A DNA stretch of 64,000 nt, taken from positions 744,001 to 808,000 of the forward strand of contig NZ_PVEP01000001.1 in the NCBI RefSeq assembly GCF_002973535.1, written 5' to 3'. Positions 26,178 to 34,771 of this stretch are shown piece after piece. This DNA is from Albidovulum denitrificans. Lineage in GTDB: Bacteria > Pseudomonadota > Alphaproteobacteria > Rhodobacterales > Rhodobacteraceae. How positions within the stretch are numbered: the first letter of the stretch is position 1; each line of letters starts with the position of its first letter. A program made the position numbers and the translations under genes. The notes beneath the pieces are model-generated. The model worked only from the letters and a program-made list of their open reading frames with translations. It was not told the DNA's origin and ran no database searches.

Positions 26178-26963
26178 TTACCCCAGATCGTCGAACACGT
26201 TTTCCGGCGCGGCGAAGTCGATGCGGTCTTCTTCGCTGCTGCCGGTGGCGATGTCGCGCAGTTCCACCCGGCCGTCGCCATGGCCGATCACGACGCGGTC
26301 GCAGATGTCGATGAACAGCCCGTTCTCCACCACGCCCGGCACCTGGTTCAGCACCAGCGCCAGTTGCCGCGCATTGCCGATGCGGCCCAGATGCAGGTCA
26401 AGGATGCGGTTGCCCTCATCGCTGGTGAACGGCACATCGCCCTTCATGCGCAGCGTCACCTCGCGCCCGAGGACGTCGAGCGAGACCAGTATCTCCTCGA
26501 TCAGCGCCTTCGAGGTCTGCCAGCCGAAGGGGACCACCTCGACCGGCAGGGGGAAGGCGCCGAGATGGGCGACCTCCTTGGCGGCGTCGGCGATCACGAT
26601 CATCTGGTCCGAGGCGGTCGCGACGATCTTTTCGCGCAGATGCGCCCCGCCGCCCCCCTTGATGAGGTTCAGGTCGGGGTCGAATTCATCGGTCCCGTCG
26701 ATGGTCAGGTCAAGCCAGCGCGCCTCTTCCAGCGCGACGACGGTGATCCCTTCGGCGCGCGCCAGCGCCGCCGTGCGGTCCGAGGTCGGGACGCCGGTGA
26801 TCTTCAGCCCCTCCTCCCGCACCCGCTGGCCCAGACAGCGCACCATCCAGGCCGCGGTAGAGCCGGACCCAAGCCCCACGCGCATCCCCCCTTCGACGAA
26901 ATCGACCGCGCGCCGGGCGGCCGCGAATTTCGCCGTCTCGATCGGGGACAGGTTGGGGGCCAT
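26178..26963 (-). CDS. rpiA: Ribose-5-phosphate isomerase A
   Basis: Interconverts ribose 5-phosphate and ribulose 5-phosphate in the pentose phosphate pathway. The 261-residue product contains GMRVGLGSGSTAAWMVRCLG around 26-45 (phosphate-binding), DGTDEFDPDLNLIKGGGGAHLREKIVA around 89-115 (catalytic Asp and Glu) and FPLPVEVVPFGW around 137-148. Length and motifs match RpiA, not RpiB. ATG at 26963 is the natural start. The gene is followed by gor on the same strand. Confidence 0.96.
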   Translation of the reverse strand: MAPNLSPIETAKFAAARRAVDFVEGGMRVGLGSGSTAAWMVRCLGQRVREEGLKITGVPTSDRTAALARAEGITVVALEEARWLDLTIDGTDEFDPDLNLIKGGGGAHLREKIVATASDQMIVIADAAKEVAHLGAFPLPVEVVPFGWQTSKALIEEILVSLDVLGREVTLRMKGDVPFTSDEGNRILDLHLGRIGNARQLALVLNQVPGVVENGLFIDICDRVVIGHGDGRVELRDIATGSSEEDRIDFAAPENVFDDLG

Positions 26964-27087
26964 GGGTCACTCCATTGCGGTTCGGGTCATGTTATACGCA
27001 AGATATGGGGCGGGCGCGAGGGTGATTTCGGTCCGGCCCCTCGCAACCGCACCGTCCTGCCCTAGATCCGGGGAAAGGAGAACGACC

Positions 27088-27546
27088 ATGCCGATGCCTT
27101 GGGCCATCCGCCACGCCACGAAAGACTGGCAAGCCTTCCTCACCGACGCGAAGGACCGATTGGACCTGACGTCGGACAATTCCGCCTACACGGCAGTCGA
27201 TGCAGTCATTCAGGTCTTTCGCCGCCGCCTGAGCGTGGAGGAAGCCATCGCCTTCGCACAGATCCTGCCCGCCTGCCTCCGCGCGCTCTTCGTGCAGGAC
27301 TGGAACGTGACGGCCACGCCCGTACCCTTCGCGACCCGTGACGAGATGAGGCGAGAGGCACAAGCGGTTCGCAAGGATCACAACCTGACGCCGGACCATG
27401 CGATCGAGGCAGTGGCCTGGGCGCTGCGTCGGCATGTCCGCCAGCGCGATCTCGATGATTTTCTGGCGCAGTTGCCAAGGGGCGCGACCGATTTCTGGCA
27501 TGTCGAGACCGACGACCCGCGCGAACTTCACCGCCGCATCACGTAA
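27088..27546 (+). CDS. DUF2267-like protein
   Basis: A soluble, mostly helical protein of 152 residues beginning MPMPWAIRHATKDWQAFLTDAKDRL. The pattern YTAVDAVIQVFRRRLSVEEAIAFAQILPACLRALFVQDW around 34-72 fits DUF2267, a family of helical proteins of unknown function. A second helical repeat follows (HNLTPDHAIEAVAWALRRHV, around 105-124). It has a strong ribosome-binding site (GGAAAGGAG) and ATG at 27088. It is divergent from rpiA. No catalytic motif is visible. Confidence 0.85.
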   Translation: MPMPWAIRHATKDWQAFLTDAKDRLDLTSDNSAYTAVDAVIQVFRRRLSVEEAIAFAQILPACLRALFVQDWNVTATPVPFATRDEMRREAQAVRKDHNLTPDHAIEAVAWALRRHVRQRDLDDFLAQLPRGATDFWHVETDDPRELHRRIT

Positions 27547-27640
27547 GCACCCGCGCGGTTTCAGCGGCAAAGCGTCGTTTTCCGCCGTCGCCACCGGGCG
27601 TAAGGCGCGTTAATCTGGCCATCGGAAACGGACCCGCGCG

Positions 27641-28333
27641 ATGTATGTACTGCACTATGCCCCCGACAACGCCTCTCTCATCGTGCGCCTCGCGCTCGAA
27701 GACATGCGGCTGCCCTATCGCACGGTGCTGGTCGATCGCGCGCGGCGCGAGCAGGACGGCGCGGCCTATCGGCGGCTGAACCCCGCCGGGCTGATCCCGG
27801 CGCTGGAAACCCCCGCCGGCCCCTTGTCGGAAACCGGGGCGATCCTGCTGTGGCTGGCGGAGGAACATGGGGCGTTGGCCCCTGCGCCCGGCAGCCCGGA
27901 GCGCGGGCAGTTCCTGCGCTGGCTGTTCTTCACCGCCAACACGCTTCATGCCGACATCCGGCTTTTCTTCTACCCCGACCGCCATGCCGGGACCGGCGCC
28001 GATGTGGGGGCCTTCGCCGATACGACGCAGGCCCGCATCCTGCGCCATCTCGGCCTGATGGAGGACCTCGCCGCCGGGCGCCCCGACTGGCTGTCGCCCG
28101 ATGCGCCCTCGGTCCTGTCTTGGTATGTCGTCACCCTGATCCGCTGGCTGGCGCTTTATCCGACGGGCCGGGCCGGATGGCTGGACCTGACGGCCTTCCC
28201 CGCCCTGCACACGCTCGCCGCCGCGCATGAGGGCCGACCCGCCGCGCGGAAAGCCGCCCTTGCCGAAGGGCTGGGCGACACCATCTTTACCAACCCCAGC
28301 TACGCCCGCCCGCCCGAGGGCAGCGCGACCTGA
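27641..28333 (+). CDS. Glutathione S-transferase-family protein
   Basis: A 230-residue GST-like protein. The thioredoxin-fold domain begins MYVLHYAPDNASLIVRLALEDMRLPY and contains the cis-proline and binding turn NPAGLIPALETPAGPLSETGAILLWLAE around 47-74. A C-terminal helical domain follows, with WYVVTLIRWLALYP around 165-178. The residues at the usual catalytic Ser/Cys position (PDNAS) suggest a non-canonical active site. It is eleven bases upstream of sdaA, so the two may be co-transcribed. Confidence 0.87.
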   Translation: MYVLHYAPDNASLIVRLALEDMRLPYRTVLVDRARREQDGAAYRRLNPAGLIPALETPAGPLSETGAILLWLAEEHGALAPAPGSPERGQFLRWLFFTANTLHADIRLFFYPDRHAGTGADVGAFADTTQARILRHLGLMEDLAAGRPDWLSPDAPSVLSWYVVTLIRWLALYPTGRAGWLDLTAFPALHTLAAAHEGRPAARKAALAEGLGDTIFTNPSYARPPEGSAT

Positions 28334-28343
28334 AAGGACGCCC

Positions 28344-29720
28344 ATGTTCCTCTCCGTCTTCGACATCTTCAAGGTGGGCGTCGGCCCGTCCTCATCCCAT
28401 ACGATGGGGCCGATGGTGGCCGGGGGGCGGTTCCTTGACCTCTTGCGCGCCTCGCCCTTCCATCCGAAAGGGCTGCGCGCCTCGCTTCACGGCTCGCTCG
28501 CCTTTACCGGCAAGGGGCATGCGACCGACCGCGCCACGATCCTCGGCCTCGCCGGGTTCCTGCCCGACAGCTATGACCACGACAAGGCCGAGGCCGCGCT
28601 GGCCGCGATTGCCGGGACCGGCACCGTCACCCCGCCCGAGATGCCGACACTGACCTTCCGGCCCGAGACCGACCTGGTCTTCGACTACGGCCACCCGCTG
28701 GAGGGTCACGCCAATGGCATGATCCTGATGGCGACCGACGCGCAGGGCGACGTGATCCTGCAAGAGACCTACTATTCCATCGGCGGCGGCTTCGTCCTGA
28801 CCGAGGCGGAGTTGCAGAACGCGGGCAGCGTCGCCGCCAAGCCCTCGGGCTGCCCCTACCCGTTCCAGAACGCCGCCCAGATGCTTGAGATGGCCGCCGC
28901 CTCGGGTAAGTCGGTCGCCGCGATGAAGCGCGCGAATGAGCTGCACTTTCGCACGCAGAAGGACCTTGACGACGGCATGGCGCGGCTCTGGCAGGTGATG
29001 AACGACTGTATCGAACGGGGCCTTGCCACCGACGGCATCCTGCCCGGCGGGCTGAAGGTGCGCCGCCGCGCCAAGGGCATCCATGTGGCGCTTGAGGCCG
29101 AGCGCGGGCTGAACCTGACCGCGCCGCATACCATCAACGACTGGATGAGCGTTTACGCCATGGCGGTGAATGAGGAAAACGCCGCGGGCGGTCAGGTCGT
29201 CACCGCGCCCACCAACGGCGCGGCGGGCGTGGTGCCGGCGGTGATCCGCTACTGGCTGGATCACGTTCCGGGCGCGGCCCCGTCGCGGGTGGGGGAGTTC
29301 CTGCTGACCGCCGCCGCCATCGGCGGGATCGTAAAGACCAACGCCTCGATCTCGGGCGCCGAATGCGGCTGCCAGGCCGAGGTCGGGTCGGCCTCGGCCA
29401 TGGCGGCGGCCGGGCTGTGCGCGGTGATGGGCGGGACGGCGGAACAGGTCGAAAACGCGGCCGAGATCGCGCTGGAACATCACCTCGGCATGACCTGCGA
29501 CCCGGTGAAGGGGCTGGTGCAGGTGCCGTGCATCGAACGGAACGGTCTGGGCGCGATCAAGGCGGTTTCGGCGGCGAGCCTTGCGCTGCGCGGCGACGGC
29601 AAGCATTTCGTGCCGCTCGATTCCGCCATCGAGACGATGCGCCAGACCGGCCATGACATGCATGAGAAGTACAAGGAAACCTCGCTCGGCGGGCTGGCGG
29701 TAAACGTCCCGAACTGCTGA
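28344..29720 (+). CDS. sdaA: L-serine ammonia-lyase, iron-sulfur type
   Basis: Deaminates L-serine to pyruvate and ammonia using an oxygen-sensitive [4Fe-4S] cluster. The 458-residue single-chain enzyme begins [27 protein letters not shown], the family hallmark. Conserved cysteine regions are in [22 protein letters not shown] around 337-358 and [21 protein letters not shown] around 380-400. [15 protein letters not shown] around 288-302 is also typical. ATG at 28344 has AAAGGA upstream. It follows a GST gene and is followed by a hairpin/repeat. Confidence 0.96.
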   Translation: MFLSVFDIFKVGVGPSSSHTMGPMVAGGRFLDLLRASPFHPKGLRASLHGSLAFTGKGHATDRATILGLAGFLPDSYDHDKAEAALAAIAGTGTVTPPEMPTLTFRPETDLVFDYGHPLEGHANGMILMATDAQGDVILQETYYSIGGGFVLTEAELQNAGSVAAKPSGCPYPFQNAAQMLEMAAASGKSVAAMKRANELHFRTQKDLDDGMARLWQVMNDCIERGLATDGILPGGLKVRRRAKGIHVALEAERGLNLTAPHTINDWMSVYAMAVNEENAAGGQVVTAPTNGAAGVVPAVIRYWLDHVPGAAPSRVGEFLLTAAAIGGIVKTNASISGAECGCQAEVGSASAMAAAGLCAVMGGTAEQVENAAEIALEHHLGMTCDPVKGLVQVPCIERNGLGAIKAVSAASLALRGDGKHFVPLDSAIETMRQTGHDMHEKYKETSLGGLAVNVPNC

Positions 29721-29728
29721 GGACAAGG

Positions 29729-29786
29729 CCGGGAGGGCGCTGCCCTCCCGGACCCACCCGGAGTATTTGGAAACAGAAGAAGCGCC
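29729..29786. repeat. Hairpin plus GGAGTATTT repeat, copy 3 (likely terminator of sdaA)
   Basis: The stem CCGGGAGGGC (29729-29738) pairs exactly with GCCCTCCCGG (29742-29751) around a 3-base loop. It is followed by CCACCCGGAGTATTTGGAAA and CAGAAGAAG. It starts eight bases after the sdaA stop. It is the same family as 13387, 18200 and 53734. Confidence 0.65.
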
Positions 29787-29837
29787 GGTGTCGGTTTTGG
29801 AATGGACGTCGCCAGGGCTACGGGATACCCGGGCCGG

Positions 29838-30782
29838 ATGAGCCAGACCGACCGCATCTTGCCCGGCGTCGCGATGATGATCGCCTTCTGTACGCTGGCG
29901 CCGCTGATCGACGTGTTTTCCAAACTCGCCGCGCAGGAGGTGCCGGTGGGGGTGATCGTGCTGGGCCGGGGACTGGTGCAGGCGGTGCTGATGGCGCCGG
30001 TGATGGTTGTGATGGGGTTCTCGCTCAGGCCCGACCGGCGGACCCTTGGCCTGACCGCGCTGCGGGCGCTGATGCTGGCCTCATCGACCTATTGCTTCGT
30101 CGCCGCCGTGCGGGTGATGCCGATTGCCGATGCGCTGGCCATCGCCTTTGTCGAGCCGTTCCTGATCCTTGTCATCGGCCGCTTCGCGTTCGGCGAGCAG
30201 GTCGGGCAGCGTCGGATCATCGCCTGCGTGGTGGGATTTCTGGGGGCGCTTCTGGTGATCCAGCCCTCCTTCGCGGCCTTCGGCTCCGCCGCTTTCTTTC
30301 CGCTTGGCACCGCGCTCTCCTTCGCGCTTTACATGCTGGTGACGCGGCACCTGTCGCGGCGGATGCATCCGGTGGCGATGCAGTTTCACACCGCGCTTCT
30401 GGCGGCGCTGATCTGCCTGCCGGTTCTGGGGTTCGGAACCTGGGCCGGGATCGGGCCGATCACCTTCGAGATGCCGCAAGGGGTGTTCCTGATCTGGTGC
30501 GCGGGCGTCGGCCTGGCCGCCACGGTCAGCCATATGGCGATCACCTATGCGCTTTCCTTCGCGCCCTCCTCCACCCTCGCGCCGCTGCATTATCTTGAGA
30601 TCGTGACGGCGACGCTTTTCGGTTACCTGATCTTCGACGATTTCCCCGACGCGCTGACCTGGGCCGGGATCGGGATCATCGTCAGTTCCGGCCTGTACAT
30701 CATCCACCGCGAGCGGCGGCTGGCCAGGGCGGCGCGGCTGGCCGATCTGGCCACCGTCAGCGCGTCCGAAGCACCTCTCTGA
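29838..30782 (+). CDS. EamA/DMT-family transporter
   Basis: A 314-residue inner membrane protein with about ten helices and two EamA repeats. Repeat ends are visible as VMPIADALAIAFVEPFLILVIGRFAFGEQVG around 94-124 and FAPSSTLAPLHYLEIVTATLFGYLIFDDFPD around 244-274. The substrate is unknown. The basic tail IHRERRLARAARLADLATVSASEAPL extends past the last helix. The last 26 bases overlap the 3' end of the convergent thiamine pyrophosphokinase gene. Confidence 0.9.
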   Translation: MSQTDRILPGVAMMIAFCTLAPLIDVFSKLAAQEVPVGVIVLGRGLVQAVLMAPVMVVMGFSLRPDRRTLGLTALRALMLASSTYCFVAAVRVMPIADALAIAFVEPFLILVIGRFAFGEQVGQRRIIACVVGFLGALLVIQPSFAAFGSAAFFPLGTALSFALYMLVTRHLSRRMHPVAMQFHTALLAALICLPVLGFGTWAGIGPITFEMPQGVFLIWCAGVGLAATVSHMAITYALSFAPSSTLAPLHYLEIVTATLFGYLIFDDFPDALTWAGIGIIVSSGLYIIHRERRLARAARLADLATVSASEAPL

Positions 30783-31410
30783 GGCAGGCGCGCGGCAGGA
30801 TCACCAGAAGCGCGCCGGAGGTGACGGTCAGCTCCACCGGCCCGGTGGCCTCATTCGACGTCCCCGATCGCCCGTCCGGCGCGAAGGCGACCGCATCGAC
30901 CGGCCAGCGCAGGCCCCGGCTTGTCGCCCGCGCGGGCGACATCGGGAAGAGTGAAAACCGGGTGCCGGGCGCGAGGTCAAGCGACAGCCGTTCGGGGGCG
31001 AGGAAGACGATATCCTCAGCCCCGACGACGATGGTATTCCCCGCCCGGCGCCGCGCCAGCACGTTCCAGACCGCAAGCTCATGGTCGATGCGCGCGCCGG
31101 TGAAGCCAAGCGCGAGGATCAGGGGCGCGTCGATGGCGCGCAGGCATTTCTCGAAATCGGTGCTGTCCTGTTCGGCGATGTGATGCAGCCGGTCGGCGGG
31201 GATCGCCGCGCGGGTCGCGGCGGCAAGCGAATCGAAGTCGCCGATCACGGCATCGGGAACCAATCCGCCCGCGATTGCCACATTGGCGCCACCATCGGCT
31301 GCGACAAGGGTCGGCGCGAGGGCAAGCGCCTCCGAAAGGTCGGAATGGGCGGATTGTCCCCCACCTAGCAGGGTAACCGGGAAGCGTGATTGGACAATGA
31401 CCGATGACAT
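30757..31410 (-). CDS. Thiamine pyrophosphokinase
   Basis: Transfers pyrophosphate from ATP to thiamine, giving thiamine diphosphate. The 217-residue product has VTLLGGGQSAHSDL near the N-terminus and VAADGGANVAIAGGLVPDAVIGDFDSL around 37-63, which includes the GDFDS metal/substrate motif. EQDSTDFEKCLRA around 80-92 and LGFTGARIDHELAVWNVLA around 98-116 follow. ATG at 31410 is chosen by family fit; the reading frame happens to stay open far upstream opposite the next gene. It overlaps the EamA gene tail-to-tail by 26 bases. Confidence 0.9.
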   Translation of the reverse strand: MSSVIVQSRFPVTLLGGGQSAHSDLSEALALAPTLVAADGGANVAIAGGLVPDAVIGDFDSLAAATRAAIPADRLHHIAEQDSTDFEKCLRAIDAPLILALGFTGARIDHELAVWNVLARRRAGNTIVVGAEDIVFLAPERLSLDLAPGTRFSLFPMSPARATSRGLRWPVDAVAFAPDGRSGTSNEATGPVELTVTSGALLVILPRACLREVLRTR

Positions 31411-31551
31411 GGCAGTATTGATGCCAATTAAGGCATAGAAACACAATCTTGGCCCAAATGAATCCTTCTTTTTACCCGGTTTTGTCCACGGTAGCGCACA
31501 AGTTGCCCCTGAGGTTGGAAACAGAGGCATAATCAGAAAGCGAGCATCCCC

Positions 31552-33888
31552 ATGGTCGGTGCGAGTAAAATCCTGACGGTATCCTACGGAACCTTCTCCT
31601 GCACGCTGGAGGGTTTCGATGAGCCGTTCTCGACGATGAAGGCGATCGCGGAGTATTTCCGCGACCTTGCGGCGGATGACCGCTATTTCGGCGCCGTGCC
31701 GCCGACCCCCGATGCCGAGATGCTGCACCGGATCGCGGAACGCGAGATCAACCGCCGGGTCGAGGCGCGCGTCAGCGAGGACGGTATCGTGCTGCGCCCC
31801 GAGGGGATGCAGGCCGCCCCCCTGCCGGTGGCCGAGCCTGCCCCCGTGGCGCCCGCGCCCGCGCCCGCACCGGTGGCCGAGGCCCCCGCCCGTCCGTCCG
31901 TGGCGGAAAGCGTGGCCGCCAAGCTTGCCCGTATCCGCGCCGTGGTGAACGATGCGCCGGTGGCCACCGCGGCTGCGGTTGCGGTTCCCTATGAGGAAGA
32001 CGAGGCGACCGATGAGGTGCCGTCCGCCGATGACGCGGCCGAGACCGATTTCGGCTTCACGCTCGATTATGGCGACATGCCGGGGCTGAAGGCCGAGGAC
32101 GCCGCGCCGGAAGAGGTCGCGGAGGCGGACACCGCCGAAGACGACGCCGCGCTGTCGAACGTGATGGCCGCGGTGGAAACCGAAGAGACCCCGGTCGAGG
32201 AAGCCGTCGCCGAGGCGGAAGATGAGCTTGCCGAACCGCAGGACGACGAAGCCGGCATCGCCGCCTTTGCCGTGACCGAAGAGACGGTGACCGAGGACGC
32301 GGTGGCCGAGGACGCGGTGGCCGAGGACGCGGTGGCCGAGGACGCGGTGGCCGATGAGTCCGCCGATGTCGAGGCGCTGATCGGGGCGCTTGCGGCCGAG
32401 GAAGAGGTCGCCGAAGTCGAGGCACCGGTCGAGGAGATCGAGACCGAGGAAGAGGTCGAGGAGATCGAAGCCGAGGAAGAGGTCGCCGAGGTCGAGGCGC
32501 CGGTCGCCGAGGTCGAAGAGATCGAGGACGAGGAAGACACCGCCGAATTCGACGCGGATGAGGACGAAGACGCCCTTGAGGCCTTCGCCGAGGACGAGGA
32601 CATCGCAGCCCTCGAAGCGCTCGACGGTATCGAGGACGAGGACGAGGCAGACGCCGAGGCCGAAGCCATGGTCGCCTTCGACGACCCGACCGAGGGGCTG
32701 GACGACGAGGCCTATGAGGACGAGGCCGACGAAGAGATGGCCGAAGACGAGACCCCGCGCGCAAGTGCGACGGTCCTGCGCCTGAGCCGCGCCGATGAGG
32801 CCGACGACCACGCCTATGACGACGACGCCTATGACGACGATCTCGACGGCACCGAGGATGAGGCAGAAGCCGCCTTCGCGCTCTCGGAAGATACCCCGGT
32901 CGAGGACCGCACCGCCGCCCTCATGGCCGCGCTCTCGGGCGACGATTACGACGATGAGTTCGAGGACAACGCCGCCGCGACCGAAGAGGATGACAACGCT
33001 ATCCTCGCCCAGATCGGCGCCGCCATCGGCGAAACCGGCCTGCCGGAGGACGAGGAGCAGGAGCTTCTGCGCGACCTCGCCGACGCCACGCGCGAATTGC
33101 GCCGCGACAACCAGGAAGGCCGCGCCATCCTTGAAGGCGGCTCGGACGACGAGGACGCCTCGGTCGAGCGGCTGATGGAAGAGGCCAAGTCGAAGCTGGA
33201 GGGGGTGGAAAACCGCCGCCGCTTCTCGGCCATCGCGCATCTGAAGGCCGCCGTCGCCGCCACCGTGGCCGACCGCAAGATGAAGTCGAACGACGCCGGT
33301 GTCGGCGCCGCCTCGGAGGCCGCCGACCATACCGAACGCTACCGCGACGACCTGTCCAAGGCCGTCCGCCCGCGCCGCCCCGCCGCCGACAGCCTGCCGA
33401 CGACGCAGCGCCCGACGATGGCCACGCGCATGGCGCCGCTGGTCCTCGTCTCGGAACAGCGCGTCGACACGGCCGAGGAAGGCCGCGGCGAAGCGGCGGT
33501 GGTCCGCCCCCGCCGGGTCCGCGCGACCGTGATGGAAAGCACGGTGGAAGCGGATCAGGACGACGCGGAAGACATGATCGTCAACCCCGAGGACGCCCGC
33601 AGCTTTGCCGAATTCGCCGAACGCCTCGGCGCGTCGAACCTGCCGGAGCTGCTGGAGGCCGCCGCCGCCTATACCGCGACGGTCGAGGGGGTTGAGCATT
33701 TCTCGCGCCCGCACATCATCCGCAAGGTCATCGGCATGGCCGACGAAGAGGATTACAGCCGCGAGGACAGCCTGCGGTCCTTCGGGATGCTGCTGCGCCA
33801 GGGCAAGATCCAGAAGGTCAGCCGCGGCCAGTTCACGCTGACCGACGCCTCGCGCTACATGACCGAGGCGCGCCGCGTGGCGAACTGA
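31552..33888 (+). CDS. Large acidic protein of unknown function with defined N- and C-terminal domains
   Basis: A 778-residue protein I cannot assign. Residues 1-80 look globular (MVGASKILTVSYGTFSCTLE, STMKAIAEYFRDLAADDRYFG, AEREINRRVEARVSEDGIVL). Residues about 95-130 are Ala/Pro-rich. Residues about 150-500 are extremely Glu/Asp-rich and low-complexity, including four exact EDAVA repeats. Residues about 500-620 are helical and coiled-coil-prone (LPEDEEQELLRDLADATRELRRDNQEGR). The C-terminal 100 residues look folded again (SFAEFAERLGASNLPELLEAAAAY, HIIRKVIGMADEEDYSREDSLRSFGMLL). There is no signal peptide or membrane helix. It is divergent from thiamine pyrophosphokinase across a relatively AT-rich 141-bp gap and is followed by a terminator. 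Confidence 0.85.
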   Translation: MVGASKILTVSYGTFSCTLEGFDEPFSTMKAIAEYFRDLAADDRYFGAVPPTPDAEMLHRIAEREINRRVEARVSEDGIVLRPEGMQAAPLPVAEPAPVAPAPAPAPVAEAPARPSVAESVAAKLARIRAVVNDAPVATAAAVAVPYEEDEATDEVPSADDAAETDFGFTLDYGDMPGLKAEDAAPEEVAEADTAEDDAALSNVMAAVETEETPVEEAVAEAEDELAEPQDDEAGIAAFAVTEETVTEDAVAEDAVAEDAVAEDAVADESADVEALIGALAAEEEVAEVEAPVEEIETEEEVEEIEAEEEVAEVEAPVAEVEEIEDEEDTAEFDADEDEDALEAFAEDEDIAALEALDGIEDEDEADAEAEAMVAFDDPTEGLDDEAYEDEADEEMAEDETPRASATVLRLSRADEADDHAYDDDAYDDDLDGTEDEAEAAFALSEDTPVEDRTAALMAALSGDDYDDEFEDNAAATEEDDNAILAQIGAAIGETGLPEDEEQELLRDLADATRELRRDNQEGRAILEGGSDDEDASVERLMEEAKSKLEGVENRRRFSAIAHLKAAVAATVADRKMKSNDAGVGAASEAADHTERYRDDLSKAVRPRRPAADSLPTTQRPTMATRMAPLVLVSEQRVDTAEEGRGEAAVVRPRRVRATVMESTVEADQDDAEDMIVNPEDARSFAEFAERLGASNLPELLEAAAAYTATVEGVEHFSRPHIIRKVIGMADEEDYSREDSLRSFGMLLRQGKIQKVSRGQFTLTDASRYMTEARRVAN
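32293..32352 (+). repeat. Four perfect 15-bp tandem repeats inside the acidic gene
   Basis: The unit GAGGACGCGGTGGCC is repeated four times without change, coding (EDAVA)x4 at about residues 248-267. In-frame units of this kind can expand or contract by slippage. Confidence 0.9.
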
Positions 33889-33906
33889 GGCACGGCAATC
33901 AGAGTA

Positions 33907-34161
33907 TCAGGGGCGGTCTTCGGGCCGCCCCTTTTGCATGTCGGGGTCTTCCTTGCCGACACCGCGAAAGACAAAGCGGAAAGGCAGCGCCCAAAGAACC
34001 CCCAGCACGACATAGACCGCGATTTCGGCCAGAAACGGCGGGCGGCCGAAGATCATGCTGATCCAGCCGATCACGCTGACCGCCAGCATGATATAAAGCG
34101 GCAGGCCGATCAGCAGGATCACCAGCGACCAACGACGGCGGGCGGTATAGGACAGGCTCAT
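33907..34161 (-). CDS. DUF2842 membrane protein
   Basis: An 84-residue inner membrane protein with two helices (about 10-35 and 44-62). The sequence SYTARRRWSLVILLIGLPLYIML and AVYVVLGVLWALPFRFVFRGVGKEDPD matches DUF2842, a small family confined to alphaproteobacteria and of unknown function. ATG at 34161 overlaps the stop of the oxidoreductase gene by four bases. Its last codons lie inside the terminator of the convergent acidic-protein gene. Confidence 0.9.
   Translation of the reverse strand: MSLSYTARRRWSLVILLIGLPLYIMLAVSVIGWISMIFGRPPFLAEIAVYVVLGVLWALPFRFVFRGVGKEDPDMQKGRPEDRP
33909..33936 (+). terminator. Intrinsic terminator of the acidic-protein gene
   Basis: The stem GGGGCGG and complement CCGCCCC flank the loop TCTTCGGG, followed by TTTTG. 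It lies 21 bases after the stop of the acidic gene. On the other strand the same bases encode the end of the DUF2842 protein. Confidence 0.65.
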
Positions 34162-34766
34162 GCGATCATCTCCCTTGCGCGGCGGCGAAGCCCGGCCGCA
34201 CTGCGGGCGGCGCGTTCGATCCGTGCGCGCCATTTCGGCAGGTTCCGTTCCGCGCCACCACGCCGGACCATGCCGAAGTAATGCAGGCGGATCGGGCGGA
34301 ACCCGACGAAGCCCAGCACCTGACGGCGATAGCGCCAGCCGAGCGGATCGAAATAGGCAAGGCGCAGGTAAAGCGGCGGCGTGTCCATGGTCACGATCAC
34401 ATCCGCCGACCGCCCGGCCAGAAGCCGGTCCCACCACGGATCGCCCTTGTGGTAACGGAAGGCGCGGCGCGGCAGCAGCACACGGTCCCAGAACCCCTTC
34501 AGCCGCGCCGGTTCCGCCCCCCACCAAAGCGGGAAGGCCAGAACGAGGTGATCGCAGCCCTCGATCCGCGCCAGCGCCTGTTCCAGATCCGGCTCCAGCG
34601 GCGGCACATCCTCATACCCGCGCGACAGATCGGGTTCGAAGGCCAGATCGCGCACCGCGATCCGGTCGACCGTGACCCCCTTGGGCAGCGCCGCCTGATA
34701 GGTGTCCAGCAGATGCGCGCTCAGCCGGTTCCGGTCGGGATGGCCGTCGATCAGAAGCGCCTTCAT
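34158..34766 (-). CDS. Flavodoxin-fold NAD(P)H oxidoreductase (quinone reductase-like)
   Basis: A probable FMN/FAD-dependent NAD(P)H:quinone oxidoreductase of the Kef-associated/MdaB type, about 202 residues. It begins MKALLIDGHPDRNRLSAHLLDTY. It contains CDHLVLAFPLWWGAEPARLKGFWDRVLLPRRAF around 71-103, the conserved flavodoxin-like stretch with the PLWWG motif, and VTMDTPPLYLRL around 125-136. ATG at 34766 is preferred over GTG at 34772, which falls on the purA stop. It follows purA directly and overlaps DUF2842 by four bases, so the three probably form an operon. Confidence 0.85.
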   Translation of the reverse strand: MKALLIDGHPDRNRLSAHLLDTYQAALPKGVTVDRIAVRDLAFEPDLSRGYEDVPPLEPDLEQALARIEGCDHLVLAFPLWWGAEPARLKGFWDRVLLPRRAFRYHKGDPWWDRLLAGRSADVIVTMDTPPLYLRLAYFDPLGWRYRRQVLGFVGFRPIRLHYFGMVRRGGAERNLPKWRARIERAARSAAGLRRRAREMIA

Positions 34767-34771
34767 CGGCA

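Noticed and set aside
24438-27065. 875-residue open frame on the plus strand opposite hflK, gor and rpiA
   Set aside because: All three minus-strand genes have complete, recognisable motifs. The plus frame is a codon-bias shadow of high-GC DNA.
31411-33714. A very long open frame on the minus strand, continuous with thiamine pyrophosphokinase, opposite the acidic-protein gene
   Set aside because: The other strand codes Glu/Asp-rich sequence (GAG, GAC), whose complement rarely gives stop codons. The antisense protein is low-complexity with no family motifs, and the pyrophosphokinase family starts at 31410.
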